Positions 24,943 through 33,658 of a DNA stretch of 46,136 bases are shown here, piece by piece. Under the pieces are notes generated by a model that did not search any database, had not been told where the DNA came from, and saw only the letters and a list, made by a program, of their open reading frames with translations. Source of the DNA: Clostridiales bacterium. Its GTDB lineage: Bacteria; Bacillota; Clostridia; Lachnospirales; Lachnospiraceae. Location: positions 1-46,136 of the forward strand of contig JAJQCB010000254.1 in assembly GCA_021203005.1 (NCBI GenBank), given 5' to 3'. A program made the position numbers and the translations under genes. Every line of letters begins with the position of its first letter. The first letter of the stretch is position 1.

Positions 24943-26208
24943 ATGGCAGGAAGAATGAATCTGGAGGACAGGATACGCTGTTCCTTCTGTGGAAAATCGC
25001 AGGAACAGGTGAACAAACTGATTGCCGGCCCGAACGGGACGTATATCTGCGATGAATGCATTGAAATCTGCAATGAGATTCTGGAGGAGGATCTGATTCG
25101 CGGAGAGAGCGAGGAAAACTTTGAGGAAGAGCAGCCGGGGTGGGATATCAATCTCCTGAAACCGGAGGAGATGAAAGCTTTTCTGGATGAGTATGTGATT
25201 GGACAGGACGAGGCGAAAAAAGTGCTTTCTGTCGCTGTGTATAATCATTACAAGAGAATTCTGGCGGGACCGGATCTGGATGTGGAGCTTCAGAAGAGCA
25301 ATATTCTCATGCTGGGACCGACCGGATCCGGCAAGACACTGCTGGCACAGACTTTAGCGCGCATCCTCAATGTGCCGTTTGCCATTGCGGATGCCACAAC
25401 GCTGACGGAGGCCGGCTATGTGGGTGAGGATGTGGAAAATATCCTGCTGAAGATCATCCAGGCTGCAGATTATGACATAGAGCGCGCGGAGTACGGCATC
25501 ATTTATATTGATGAGATCGACAAGATTACGAAAAAATCGGAGAACGCATCCATCACAAGAGACGTTTCCGGCGAGGGTGTGCAGCAGGCGCTGCTGAAGA
25601 TCCTCGAGGGAACGATCGCGTCCGTTCCGCCGCAGGGCGGCAGGAAGCATCCGCAGCAGGAGCTGATTTCTATCGATACGACAAACATCCTCTTTATCTG
25701 CGGCGGTGCGTTTCAGGGGATTGACCGGATCATTGAGAACCGCCTGGACCGCGGCACCATAGGCTTTAATTCGGAACTGGCAATAAAAAATGATAAAAAA
25801 ATCGGGGAGCTGTTAAAAGAAGTGCTGCCTCAGGATTTCGTGAAGTTCGGCATGATCCCGGAGTTTATCGGCCGTGTACCGATCACGGTTTCCCTGGAGG
25901 CGCTGGAGCGGGAGGACCTGATCCGTATCTTGAAGGAGCCGCGGAATTCCCTGCTTCGCCAGTACACGAAGCTGCTGGAACTGGACGGCGTGGACCTGTA
26001 TTTTGAGGATGGCGCGCTGGAGGCGATCACTGACCGGTCTCTGGAGCGGAAGACCGGAGCCAGAGGGCTTCGGGCTATCATGGAAAATGTCATGATGGAT
26101 CTGATGTACCGCATTCCTTCGGATGAGCGTATCCGGAAGTGCACAATCACCAGGGATATGGTGGAGGGTAAAAGTACCGCGTTGCTGGAGTATAGTAAAT
26201 CGGCGTAA
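24943..26208 (+). CDS. clpX: ATP-dependent Clp protease ATP-binding subunit
   Basis: A 421-residue unfoldase that feeds tagged proteins to ClpP. The N-terminal zinc-binding domain has Cys13, Cys16, Cys36 and Cys39. The AAA+ domain has Walker A GPTGSGKT near residue 126, Walker [11 protein letters not shown], and sensor and arginine-finger regions ending in [16 protein letters not shown] 24943 follows ttggagg; the upstream in-frame extension overlaps clpP and is not needed. In many clostridia lon follows clpX, but here a 286-base non-coding palindrome lies between clpX and engB. Confidence 0.95.
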   Translation: MAGRMNLEDRIRCSFCGKSQEQVNKLIAGPNGTYICDECIEICNEILEEDLIRGESEENFEEEQPGWDINLLKPEEMKAFLDEYVIGQDEAKKVLSVAVYNHYKRILAGPDLDVELQKSNILMLGPTGSGKTLLAQTLARILNVPFAIADATTLTEAGYVGEDVENILLKIIQAADYDIERAEYGIIYIDEIDKITKKSENASITRDVSGEGVQQALLKILEGTIASVPPQGGRKHPQQELISIDTTNILFICGGAFQGIDRIIENRLDRGTIGFNSELAIKNDKKIGELLKEVLPQDFVKFGMIPEFIGRVPITVSLEALEREDLIRILKEPRNSLLRQYTKLLELDGVDLYFEDGALEAITDRSLERKTGARGLRAIMENVMMDLMYRIPSDERIRKCTITRDMVEGKSTALLEYSKSA

Positions 26209-26261
26209 CTGTGAAGGCACTGAACAGTTACAAATCGGCTTAAAATGAATTTTATATGGAC

Positions 26262-26451
26262 GGATGCGGCAGAAGGCACCGATATATTTTCAGGCGACCG
26301 GGGCAACGCTTCGACAAACTAAGTGTTAACTGCGACTAAGACGCGAAGTATTGCCTTCGCGCCTGAGTCTTAGCAAACACTGGATTTCGTCTCAGCTAAA
26401 AACGCCCCTGCAAAGTCACCTTAAAATATATCGGTGCCTTCTGCCGCATCC
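26262..26451. repeat. palindromic element with perfect 29-base arms between clpX and engB
   Basis: The arms 26262-26290 and 26423-26451 are exact reverse complements over 29 bases. Inside, CTAAGAC/GTCTTAG pairing and a GCGAAG/CTTCGC terminal stem (26343-26360) continue the symmetry, giving one long nested hairpin of about 190 bases. No reading frame inside looks genuine. The layout resembles the element at 14096 without obvious sequence identity. Confidence 0.85.
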
Positions 26452-26494
26452 TGTGCTGACACCGCCTTTTGCTTATGTCATAGGAGGGAATGTT

Positions 26495-27082
26495 ATGGTT
26501 ATTAAGAATGTATCGTTGGAAACCGTTTGCGGCTATACCAGCAGGCTTCCGGAGAATACGAGACCGGAGGTTGCGTTTGCGGGGAAGTCCAATGTGGGGA
26601 AATCTTCGCTGATCAATGCGCTGATGAACCGCAAGTCGCTGGCGCGGACATCCGGTCAGCCGGGGAAGACGCAGACGATCAATTTTTATAATGTAAATGA
26701 TGAATTATATCTGACGGATCTGCCGGGGTATGGATTTGCGAGGGTGTCCCAGAACGAAAAGGAAAAGTGGGGGCAGATGATCGAGCGCTATCTGCATACG
26801 TCACAGCAACTGAAAGCAGTGTTCCTGCTTATCGATATCCGCCATGACCCGTCAGCGAATGATAAACAGATGTACGAGTGGATGGTGTATCAGGGATTTC
26901 ATCCGATTATCATTGCGACAAAACTGGATAAGATCAAGCGCAGCCAGATTGCGAAGCAGGTGAAGGCGGTAAAAACCGGCCTGGGTGTGACGCCGGATAC
27001 GGTGGTGGTCCCGTTCTCCGCACAGACAAAGCAGGGTAGGGATGAGATCTGGGAACTGATTGAGGAAGTGTGTGAATGTTAG
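26495..27082 (+). CDS. engB: ribosome biogenesis GTP-binding protein YsxC/EngB
   Basis: A 195-residue essential GTPase that helps assemble the large ribosomal subunit. The G1 motif GKSNVGKSS is at about residues 30-38, G3 reads TDLPG, and G4 reads TKLD, with the FSAQTKQG block near the end. ATG 26495 follows taggaggg; an in-frame upstream extension runs into the palindrome and is rejected. It ends in TAG. Confidence 0.93.
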   Translation: MVIKNVSLETVCGYTSRLPENTRPEVAFAGKSNVGKSSLINALMNRKSLARTSGQPGKTQTINFYNVNDELYLTDLPGYGFARVSQNEKEKWGQMIERYLHTSQQLKAVFLLIDIRHDPSANDKQMYEWMVYQGFHPIIIATKLDKIKRSQIAKQVKAVKTGLGVTPDTVVVPFSAQTKQGRDEIWELIEEVCEC

Positions 27083-27154
27083 TTGACGGATGCAACAGGT
27101 GCCCTGTGCTAAAGTTATGGCTGGATTGAGAGCCTGTAAGAGGAAGAATAGAAT

Positions 27155-28054
27155 ATGTTGAGAAATAAATATATATTTACATCACTTCTCCTGGCGTTGA
27201 TCCTCCTGGCCGGGGCAGGTTTTACTATATTATATGTGCATCAGCAGGATGCCGGGGAAGAGGATGCGGCGCTTACGGTGGTGACATCCTTTTACCCCAT
27301 GTATATCGCGGCGGAGAATGTGATCGGTGATTGTCCGGATGTGACACTGGAGAATCTGAGCGAACCCCAGACGGGCTGCCTTCACGATTATCAGCTCACC
27401 ACGGAGGATATGAAGCTTCTTTCTACGGCGGATGTGTTTGTGATCAACGGCGGCGGGATTGAGAATTTCCTGGCGGAGGTGGCAGAGCAGTATCCGGATC
27501 TGGTTATCGTCAATGCTTGTGAGGAGCTGGAGCTTCTGGAGGATAACGCCCACGCCTGGATGAGTTTAGAGAATTATATGGTACAGGTGGAGACCATCTG
27601 CGCGGGTCTTTCGGAGGCGGATCCGGATGCGGCGCACAGTGAATTATATGAACAGAACGCGGAAGATTATCTGGAAAAACTGGAGGCTCTCGAGACAGAG
27701 TATGCCGATGTGTTTTCTGGTCTGAATGGTCAGCCTGTGGTGCTTTTTCATGAAGCTTATGAATATCTGGCGGATGATCTGGGATTAACGGTGGCCGGTA
27801 TGATGGATCTGGATGAGGAGCGGCAGGTCAGTGCCGGGGAAGTGGCGGATATCCTGTCTGTCATTGAGGAACAGCAGGTATCAGTTATCTTTGCCGAGGA
27901 GCTTTACGGGAAGGATATGGGCGGCACGGTGGAAGCGGAGGCTGATGTCACTGTGATTTATCTGGATACGCTGACCAGAGGGGATTATGATCCGGACAGT
28001 TATCTGGACGGGATGCGGGAGAACCTGGAATTGATTCGGGAAGCGTTTTATTGA
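27155..28054 (+). CDS. znuA: zinc/metal ABC transporter substrate-binding protein
   Basis: A 299-residue protein of the cluster A-I metal-binding family. An N-terminal hydrophobic segment (about residues 7-28) has no lipobox cysteine, so it is probably membrane-anchored. Likely metal ligands are His77 (CLHDYQ), His133 (NAHAWM) and His199 (LFHEAY), plus an acidic residue near the end. Three histidines favour zinc over manganese. The His-rich loop of many ZnuA proteins is absent. The start follows aggaag. The ATPase gene follows after 81 bases containing an inverted repeat, while the permease gene is about 4 kb away. Confidence 0.82.
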   Translation: MLRNKYIFTSLLLALILLAGAGFTILYVHQQDAGEEDAALTVVTSFYPMYIAAENVIGDCPDVTLENLSEPQTGCLHDYQLTTEDMKLLSTADVFVINGGGIENFLAEVAEQYPDLVIVNACEELELLEDNAHAWMSLENYMVQVETICAGLSEADPDAAHSELYEQNAEDYLEKLEALETEYADVFSGLNGQPVVLFHEAYEYLADDLGLTVAGMMDLDEERQVSAGEVADILSVIEEQQVSVIFAEELYGKDMGGTVEAEADVTVIYLDTLTRGDYDPDSYLDGMRENLELIREAFY

Positions 28055-28069
28055 TATAATAAAGTGAAA

Positions 28070-28122
28070 TTACGATTCACGGCCCTCCAGCTCACATGCG
28101 CAAAAGTAACTGTGAATCGTAA
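28070..28122 (+). promoter_or_regulatory. inverted repeat before the metal transporter ATPase gene
   Basis: TTACGATTCAC near 28070-28080 and GTGAATCGTAA near 28112-28122 are exact 11-base reverse complements about 31 bases apart, ending a few bases before the ribosome binding site at 28125-28132. It could be a leader hairpin, or a regulator site given the metal context. There is no T run, so it is not a simple terminator. Confidence 0.5.
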
Positions 28123-28135
28123 CGTAGGAGGAATC

Positions 28136-29059
28136 ATGTTTCGAAAATTAATGGAGCCCTGCGGCCTGCATTGTATCCGGATCAATGATATCGGAGTGAC
28201 AGTGGGCGACCAGGAAATTTTAAAAAATGTCAGCCTTCATATCCACTGCGGAACCCTGGCCGCGGTCATCGGGAAAAACGGAGCGGGTAAGTCTACCCTG
28301 ATCCGCGCGATCCTGGGAGATATTCCCCATACAGGGAATATTGAGTTTTCGATGACGGCGCATGGCGGGATACATGGCTTGAATACGAATACAGCGCATG
28401 ACGGAATATACGGGACGGACGGCGCGAAAGCGAAATTATATAACACTGAGAAAACGCAGCGTGAAGGGAACAATCGTGAAAAGACGTACCCGGATGCGGC
28501 GGAGGAAGAGACGGTGCTGCCCCGCGGTAAGGGTATGGATTTAAAAATCGGCTATGTTCCTCAGAACCTGAACATTGAAAAGAAAACGCCGATCAGTGTC
28601 TATGACATGATTACCTGCTACCAGAGCTCCTATCCGGTCTTCTGGAAAAAGAGCAGGGCGCTGAATGAAAAAATCCGCGGGAATCTGGCTGTTTTTCAGG
28701 CGGAAGACCTTATCGATAAGCAGGTGTGCAACCTGTCGGGCGGTGAGCTGCAGAGAGTTCTGCTTGCCATGGCAATTATGGATAAGCCGGATCTTTTGCT
28801 TCTGGATGAGCCGGTTTCCGGTATTGACCAGAACGGTATGGCTGTGTTTTACCAGATCATATCTGAATTGAAAACGAATTATGACCTGGCTATTATTCTG
28901 ATTTCCCACGACCTTGATTATGTGGCACAGTATGCAGATCAGGTGATTCTGCTCGACGGACAGACAGTGGCCTGCCAGGGCAGCGTCCGTCAGGTTTATG
29001 AAAGCGAAGCGTTTGCGAGGGTGTTCGGGGTGCAGCAGGCCGGTGAGAAATTACTTTGA
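28136..29059 (+). CDS. znuC: zinc/metal ABC transporter ATP-binding protein with an inserted segment
   Basis: A 307-residue ATPase. Walker A GKNGAGKST is at about residues 46-54, the Q-loop VPQ at 141-143, signature LSGGELQR, Walker B LLLLDEPVSGID, and switch histidine in ISHDLD. Between Walker A and the Q-loop it carries about 60 extra polar residues (about 75-134), rich in Gly, His, Asn, Asp and Glu, where relatives have a short loop. This could be a flexible metal-sensing insert or a repeat-derived expansion. ATG 28136 follows taggagga. It pairs with the binding protein upstream and presumably with the permease at 32104. Confidence 0.85.
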   Translation: MFRKLMEPCGLHCIRINDIGVTVGDQEILKNVSLHIHCGTLAAVIGKNGAGKSTLIRAILGDIPHTGNIEFSMTAHGGIHGLNTNTAHDGIYGTDGAKAKLYNTEKTQREGNNREKTYPDAAEEETVLPRGKGMDLKIGYVPQNLNIEKKTPISVYDMITCYQSSYPVFWKKSRALNEKIRGNLAVFQAEDLIDKQVCNLSGGELQRVLLAMAIMDKPDLLLLDEPVSGIDQNGMAVFYQIISELKTNYDLAIILISHDLDYVAQYADQVILLDGQTVACQGSVRQVYESEAFARVFGVQQAGEKLL

Positions 29060-29110
29060 TGAGCATGCGGGCTGGTGAGTTTACCATGTGTAGCCGGGAG
29101 GAATTAACAC

Positions 29111-29143
29111 TTGCTTTTTTTATAAAAACGGCTATACTATAAT
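29111..29143 (+). promoter_or_regulatory. promoter inside the split metal-transporter locus
   Basis: TTGCTT 29111-29116 with TATACT 29133-29138 (16-base spacer) overlaps a perfect TATAAT at 29138-29143. It would drive the transporter gene at 29259, and possibly the following genes, independently of znuA-znuC. Confidence 0.5.
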
Positions 29144-29258
29144 ACAATAAGTACCATGACAGAGAAGAAATCCGTTCAAAGGCGCCGGTGCAGGATCACA
29201 GATTTTGCGATATACCGTGCGGCTTTTCTTTTGACGGAGGCAGGAAAGGAAGTATTCT

Positions 29259-30617
29259 ATGTTAGCAGCACAGATAGCGGCGGTCATCATTTTTATTGCA
29301 ATGTTTCTGATGATCGTCATGGATAAGATTGAGAGACAGTATGTCACACTCGGATGCGGGGCGGCGACAATTGTCGTTGTATTCGGAATCCTGATGCGGG
29401 ATGTCTCTGCGATATGGAACACAATTAATGTGCGTCAGATTTTTACAGTCGCATTCTGGTATTCCGCGGGCAGTGCGGAGGAGTCGACATCCGGAGTGAA
29501 CTGGTCGACGATTATTTTTATCGCGGGTATGATGGTAATGGTAGAGAGTATGGCGAAAGCGGGATTTTTCCGCTGGCTCTGCATGCTTCTGGCGAAAGTG
29601 GTTAAATATAAGCCGATTCGCCTGTTCCTGGCGTTTATGGTAATGTCTGCTTTGCTCGCGATGTTTATCGACAGTATCACTGTAATCCTGTTTCTTGCGG
29701 CGGTCACGCTCGAACTGGCGAAACTGCTGAAGTTTAACCCGGTGCCGATGATATTGTCTGAGATTTTCTGCGCCAACCTGGGCGGCTCTGCGACGATGTG
29801 CGGAGACCCGCCAAACATCATTATCGGAACGTCCCTGCACTACACGTTTATGGATTTCCTCACGAATACAGGTGTGATTGCGGGAATCTGTCTGATTTTT
29901 GTGGTGATTTACTTTTATTTTGTCTTCCGGAAAGAGTTTGCGGTTGATTCATCGGAGCCGGTGGATTACTCCAGCATTCCGACACCGGGGGAGGCGATCG
30001 TAAACCGCAGAGACTTTGCCATCAGCTGTGTGATTTTTATTGCGGCGATCGTGATGCTTGTGACCCATGCGCAGACTGGTCTGACGGTTGCATTTATCGG
30101 CACAGTGATCGCAGTGGTGACGCTTCTGGTCTCCGGAAAGAGCGCGCCGGGACTGTTGAAAAAGGTGGATTACAAGACACTGCTGTTTTTTGTCGGATTA
30201 TTCATTGTTGTGGGCGGTCTGGAGGAGACAGAAATCCTTCTCGCTATTGCAAACCTGATTGGACAGATCAGTCAGGGAAGTCTTATCCTGATGGTGGTAA
30301 TCGTAATCTGGATTTCCGGCATTGCCAGCGCGTTTGTGGATAATATCCCATTTGCGGCGACGATGATTCCGATTATCCAGAGCCTGGCGGAGACCCAGGG
30401 GGTACCGCTTTCTACTCTGGCGTGGACGCTGGCTATGGGTACAGATGTCGGCGGCAGTGCGACGCCGATCGGCGCATCCGCAAATGTTGTCGGTACATCG
30501 GTTGCGGCGAAGAACGGATATGCGATCGGCTGGGGGCGTTACTGTAAAGCGTCCGCTCCGGCTACCGTGATGGTGGTTGCGATTTCTATGATATTGATTT
30601 TTGTTCGTTATTGTTAG
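29259..30617 (+). CDS. SLC13/ArsB-NhaD-like ion transporter
   Basis: A 452-residue membrane protein with about 11-12 hydrophobic helices. It has the two inverted signature regions of the ion-transporter superfamily: CGDPPNIIIGTS in the first half and GGSATPIGASANVVGTS in the second. Family members exchange or cotransport anions (arsenite, dicarboxylates, sulfate) or sodium. The substrate cannot be called, and no arsenic genes are nearby. It has its own promoter and starts after aaaggaag. With the two genes after it, it separates znuA-znuC from znuB. Confidence 0.8.
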   Translation: MLAAQIAAVIIFIAMFLMIVMDKIERQYVTLGCGAATIVVVFGILMRDVSAIWNTINVRQIFTVAFWYSAGSAEESTSGVNWSTIIFIAGMMVMVESMAKAGFFRWLCMLLAKVVKYKPIRLFLAFMVMSALLAMFIDSITVILFLAAVTLELAKLLKFNPVPMILSEIFCANLGGSATMCGDPPNIIIGTSLHYTFMDFLTNTGVIAGICLIFVVIYFYFVFRKEFAVDSSEPVDYSSIPTPGEAIVNRRDFAISCVIFIAAIVMLVTHAQTGLTVAFIGTVIAVVTLLVSGKSAPGLLKKVDYKTLLFFVGLFIVVGGLEETEILLAIANLIGQISQGSLILMVVIVIWISGIASAFVDNIPFAATMIPIIQSLAETQGVPLSTLAWTLAMGTDVGGSATPIGASANVVGTSVAAKNGYAIGWGRYCKASAPATVMVVAISMILIFVRYC

Positions 30618-30632
30618 GAGGAGGGTGTTTGC

Positions 30633-31232
30633 ATGGAGAAACAGGTGATTATTTCGATCAGCCGCGAGTACGGCAGCGGCGGTCACGATGTTGCAATGCG
30701 CATTGCAAAAGAGCTTGGCGTGCCGATGTATGACCGCTCACTGCTTCAGGAGATTGCGGATCAGATGGATATGGATGTGAATGAGTTAAAACAGTATGAC
30801 GAGAAACCGCGCAACCGTCTGCTGACCCGTACCGTCGGGAAGTATACGAATTCTATGGAGGAAATTCTGATTGAGCGGCAGTTTAACTGGATTCGGGAAA
30901 AAGCAAAGTCGGGGGAAAGCTTTGTCATCGTAGGGCGCTGTGCGGAGACGGTGCTGCGGGAGTGCCCCAATCTTATTTCCATCTTTATTACCGGAGATGC
31001 GGATTATAAGGTGAAACGGATTATGGCGGACCGCTCACTGGATGAGGAGGAGGCCAGATCCGAGCAGGTGAGGATTGATCGGAAGAGAAGAGTGTATCAC
31101 AACCGTTATTCGGATCATAAGTGGGGCGACTCCAGATACTATGATCTGGTTATGAACGGTTCTCATCTGGGGGTTGAGGGTACCGCAGAGGAGATTATTC
31201 ATTATATCCGCGCCCGCATAGCAAATATGTAA
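30633..31232 (+). CDS. cytidylate kinase-like protein
   Basis: A 199-residue P-loop protein of the cytidylate-kinase-like family. The nucleotide-binding start is ISREYGSGGHDVAMRIAKEL (about residues 8-27), followed by a DRSLLQEIA helix, VIVGRCAETVL, and an arginine-rich lid region, RIDRKRRVYHNRYSDHKWGD. True cytidylate kinases have a CMP-binding insert that is not evident here, so the substrate is uncertain. It begins 15 bases after the preceding transporter, with aggagg before the start, and may be its regulatory partner. That link is inferred from position only. Confidence 0.75.
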   Translation: MEKQVIISISREYGSGGHDVAMRIAKELGVPMYDRSLLQEIADQMDMDVNELKQYDEKPRNRLLTRTVGKYTNSMEEILIERQFNWIREKAKSGESFVIVGRCAETVLRECPNLISIFITGDADYKVKRIMADRSLDEEEARSEQVRIDRKRRVYHNRYSDHKWGDSRYYDLVMNGSHLGVEGTAEEIIHYIRARIANM

Positions 31233-31306
31233 GCAAAAAGAAGAGAAGCAGCTCCTTTGGTGCATGTGGGGAGGTCCTGAAACAGCAACGATAGGAACAG
31301 TGAACT

Positions 31307-32086
31307 ATGAATACAGTATTGAAAACGATTCTGGTCTGCATTCTGGCCGGTGCCGGAGCGGGAATCGGAACGGGGTTTGCCGGTATGAGCGCGGCCACGG
31401 TGATCTCACCGATGCTGGCCACATTTCTGGGGATGCCTACCTATGAGGCGGTGGGGATTGCCCTGGCCAGCGATGTGCTCGCCAGCGGTATGTCGGCCTA
31501 TACATATGGAAAAAATAAGAATATCAATATCAAAGACAGCGTCCTGATGATGGTTTTTGTCCTTGGCTTTACCATTATCGGGAGCAAGGTTTCCAGTGTT
31601 GTGGATAATGGCACGATGAGCCTGTTTTCCATCTGTATGACGCTGTTTCTGGGTATTCAGTTTATTGTGAAGCCGAACAATGATACTACAAAGCTGCAGA
31701 AGCTGATACCGGAACAGAAAAAGAATCTGCAGATTATGGCGGCCGGCGGCATCGTCGGATTCATCTGCGGATTTTTAGGGGCCGGCGGCGGCATGATGAT
31801 GCTGTTTGTTTTGACAATTATTATGGGATATGAGCTAAAAGTGGCGGTGGGAACGAGTGTGTTTATCATGACATTCACCGCTCTTACCGGCGCGGTATCC
31901 CATTTTGCCATTGAGGCACCGGAGCATATTCTTGCACTTGTGCTTTGTATCATTGTTACCCTTTTCTTTGCTTATTACTCGTCGAAGATGGCGAATAAGC
32001 TGCCGGACGGAGCGTCGCACCGCGTTACGGGAATGATATTGCTGCTGATTGCGGTGATTATTATTCAGACAAAGTATCTGAAGTAA
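31307..32086 (+). CDS. TauE/SafE-family membrane permease
   Basis: A 259-residue protein with about eight hydrophobic helices and the family's repeated Gly-rich helix starts (GAGAGIGTGFAGMSAATVISP and GFLGAGGGMMML). These transporters move small anions such as sulfite, sulfoacetate or other organosulfur compounds. The ribosome binding site is weak (tagga about 11 bases upstream). The znuB gene begins 17 bases downstream, so the two may be cotranscribed. The substrate is unknown. Confidence 0.8.
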   Translation: MNTVLKTILVCILAGAGAGIGTGFAGMSAATVISPMLATFLGMPTYEAVGIALASDVLASGMSAYTYGKNKNINIKDSVLMMVFVLGFTIIGSKVSSVVDNGTMSLFSICMTLFLGIQFIVKPNNDTTKLQKLIPEQKKNLQIMAAGGIVGFICGFLGAGGGMMMLFVLTIIMGYELKVAVGTSVFIMTFTALTGAVSHFAIEAPEHILALVLCIIVTLFFAYYSSKMANKLPDGASHRVTGMILLLIAVIIIQTKYLK

Positions 32087-32103
32087 GGAGTTTACAAGCA
32101 TTC

Positions 32104-32901
32104 ATGACACTATTTCAATATGATTTTATGAAATATGCCTTTATCGCCATCTTGATTATTACCCCGCTTTTCGGCATATTGGGGACGATGATCGTGAATA
32201 ACAAGATGGCGTTTTTTTCGGATGCTCTGGGACATTCTGCCCTGACCGGTATTGCGGTGGGGGTAATCTGCGGGATCGGGGATACTACGCTGTCTATGGT
32301 GATTTTCGGAATTGCCTTTGCTCTCTTACTGAACTGGATCAAGAGTAAGAGCACGGCATCGACAGACACAATTATCTCCGTATTTTCGTCCTGCTGCATT
32401 GCGATCGGACTGGCGATTCTCTCCCGCGGCGGGAATTTCAGTAAGTATTCCAGCCTGTTGCTCGGTGATGTTTTAAGTATCACGAAGAGGGAAATTATTT
32501 ATCTGCTTTTGATTTTTTCTGCGACTATTGTGTTCTGGTTCTTCTGTTACAATCGTCTTCAGGCCATCAGCCTGCACAGGACACTGGCAAAAAGCAGGCA
32601 GTTTAAGATTGCCGGTATTGAAAATCTGTTTTCTGTATTTATTGCGCTGGTGGTTATGCTGTCTATCAAATGGGTCGGTATTCTGCTGATCAATGCGCTG
32701 CTGATTCTTCCGGCGGCGTCCTCGCGGAATATCTCGGAGAATGTCCGGGAGTATCATCTGTTCTCCGTTATTTTTTCTGTATTTTCGGGTATACTGGGAT
32801 TGGTGATTTCTTATTTTACGAATATGGCGACGGGACCGATGATCGTGGTGATTGCATCGGTAATCTTTTTTGCAACCTATTTTTATGGGAGAAACCGATG
32901 A
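32104..32901 (+). CDS. znuB: zinc/metal ABC transporter permease
   Basis: A 265-residue ABC-3 family permease with seven or eight helices. The conserved start region reads FFSDALGHSALTGIAVG, the central region GDVLSITKREI, and the later block VGILLINALLILPAASSRNIS. It is the natural partner of the binding protein at 27155 and ATPase at 28136, but three other genes lie between. The ribosome binding site aaggag is about 13 bases from ATG 32104. Its stop overlaps the start of the Nudix gene (ATGA), indicating translational coupling. Confidence 0.87.
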   Translation: MTLFQYDFMKYAFIAILIITPLFGILGTMIVNNKMAFFSDALGHSALTGIAVGVICGIGDTTLSMVIFGIAFALLLNWIKSKSTASTDTIISVFSSCCIAIGLAILSRGGNFSKYSSLLLGDVLSITKREIIYLLLIFSATIVFWFFCYNRLQAISLHRTLAKSRQFKIAGIENLFSVFIALVVMLSIKWVGILLINALLILPAASSRNISENVREYHLFSVIFSVFSGILGLVISYFTNMATGPMIVVIASVIFFATYFYGRNR

Positions 32902-33539
32902 AACATGACCTGAATTTTCTGAGACAACATAAAGCGACTGTGATTGGCCTGCCGGAGAGCAGGAAGGCGGCGGTCTGCATTCCACTGCTGGAGACGGCGG
33001 ATGGGTATGATATCCTGTTTGAGGTGCGCTCCGCGTCTGTCGCCAGCCAGCCGGGAGATATCTGCCTGCCCGGGGGTTCGGTGGAGGAAGGGGAGACCAC
33101 ACGGGAGGCTGCTTTGCGCGAGATGTGCGAGGAACTGCTGGTCCGCCCGGGACAGATGGAAGTGCTGGGACTTATGGATCTTTTCGGAGGCGGTACGGGC
33201 CGTCTGTATGTGTATCCGTATGCCGTCATTTTGAAGGAATATGAGGGGACATTCAGCACGGATGAGGTGGCACAGGTATTTTCCGTGCCTCTTGATTTTT
33301 TCCTGAATACAGAGCCGGAAATCTATCACACCTCGATGAAAGTGATTCCGGAGGCGGGATTTCCCTTTGAGCGCATTCACGGCGGCCGGGAGTACGGCTG
33401 GCGGGAACGGCGGGAGGAGATTCTGTTTTATCAGTATGGGGAGTATACGATCTGGGGGATGACGGCAAAGATTGTGCATGCGTTTTCGCGACTTTTTTAT
33501 GTGGAAAGCGTCGGGGCGGATGCGGAGTTTGTTTTATAG
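32898..33539 (+). CDS. Nudix hydrolase, CoA-pyrophosphatase-like
   Basis: A 213-residue protein with a Nudix box, GSVEEGETTREAALREMCEE (about residues 54-73), matching GX5EX7REUXEE, but with Leu where the usual Gly near the end of the motif stands. The preceding CLPGG and overall length resemble the NudL/CoA diphosphatase group that hydrolyses CoA or acyl-CoA; other nucleoside diphosphate derivatives are possible. It overlaps the znuB stop by four bases. A bidirectional terminator follows. Confidence 0.8.
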   Translation: MKHDLNFLRQHKATVIGLPESRKAAVCIPLLETADGYDILFEVRSASVASQPGDICLPGGSVEEGETTREAALREMCEELLVRPGQMEVLGLMDLFGGGTGRLYVYPYAVILKEYEGTFSTDEVAQVFSVPLDFFLNTEPEIYHTSMKVIPEAGFPFERIHGGREYGWRERREEILFYQYGEYTIWGMTAKIVHAFSRLFYVESVGADAEFVL

Positions 33540-33577
33540 ACAGCCCCATATAATAGAAAGTTCAGAACAGATTCCAT

Positions 33578-33612
33578 AAAAGAGGGAGGCTCGTATGAGT
33601 CTCCCTTTTAAA
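33578..33612. terminator. bidirectional terminator between the Nudix gene and the large ABC gene
   Basis: A GGGAG...CTCCC stem with inner CTC/GAG pairing (about 33584-33605) is flanked by AAAA on the left and TTTT on the right, so it works for both converging genes. Confidence 0.75.
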
Positions 33613-33658
33613 CCTGTTTGAGCAGGTGGTGTGTTAGATCATAGGAAAGCTGCGATCT

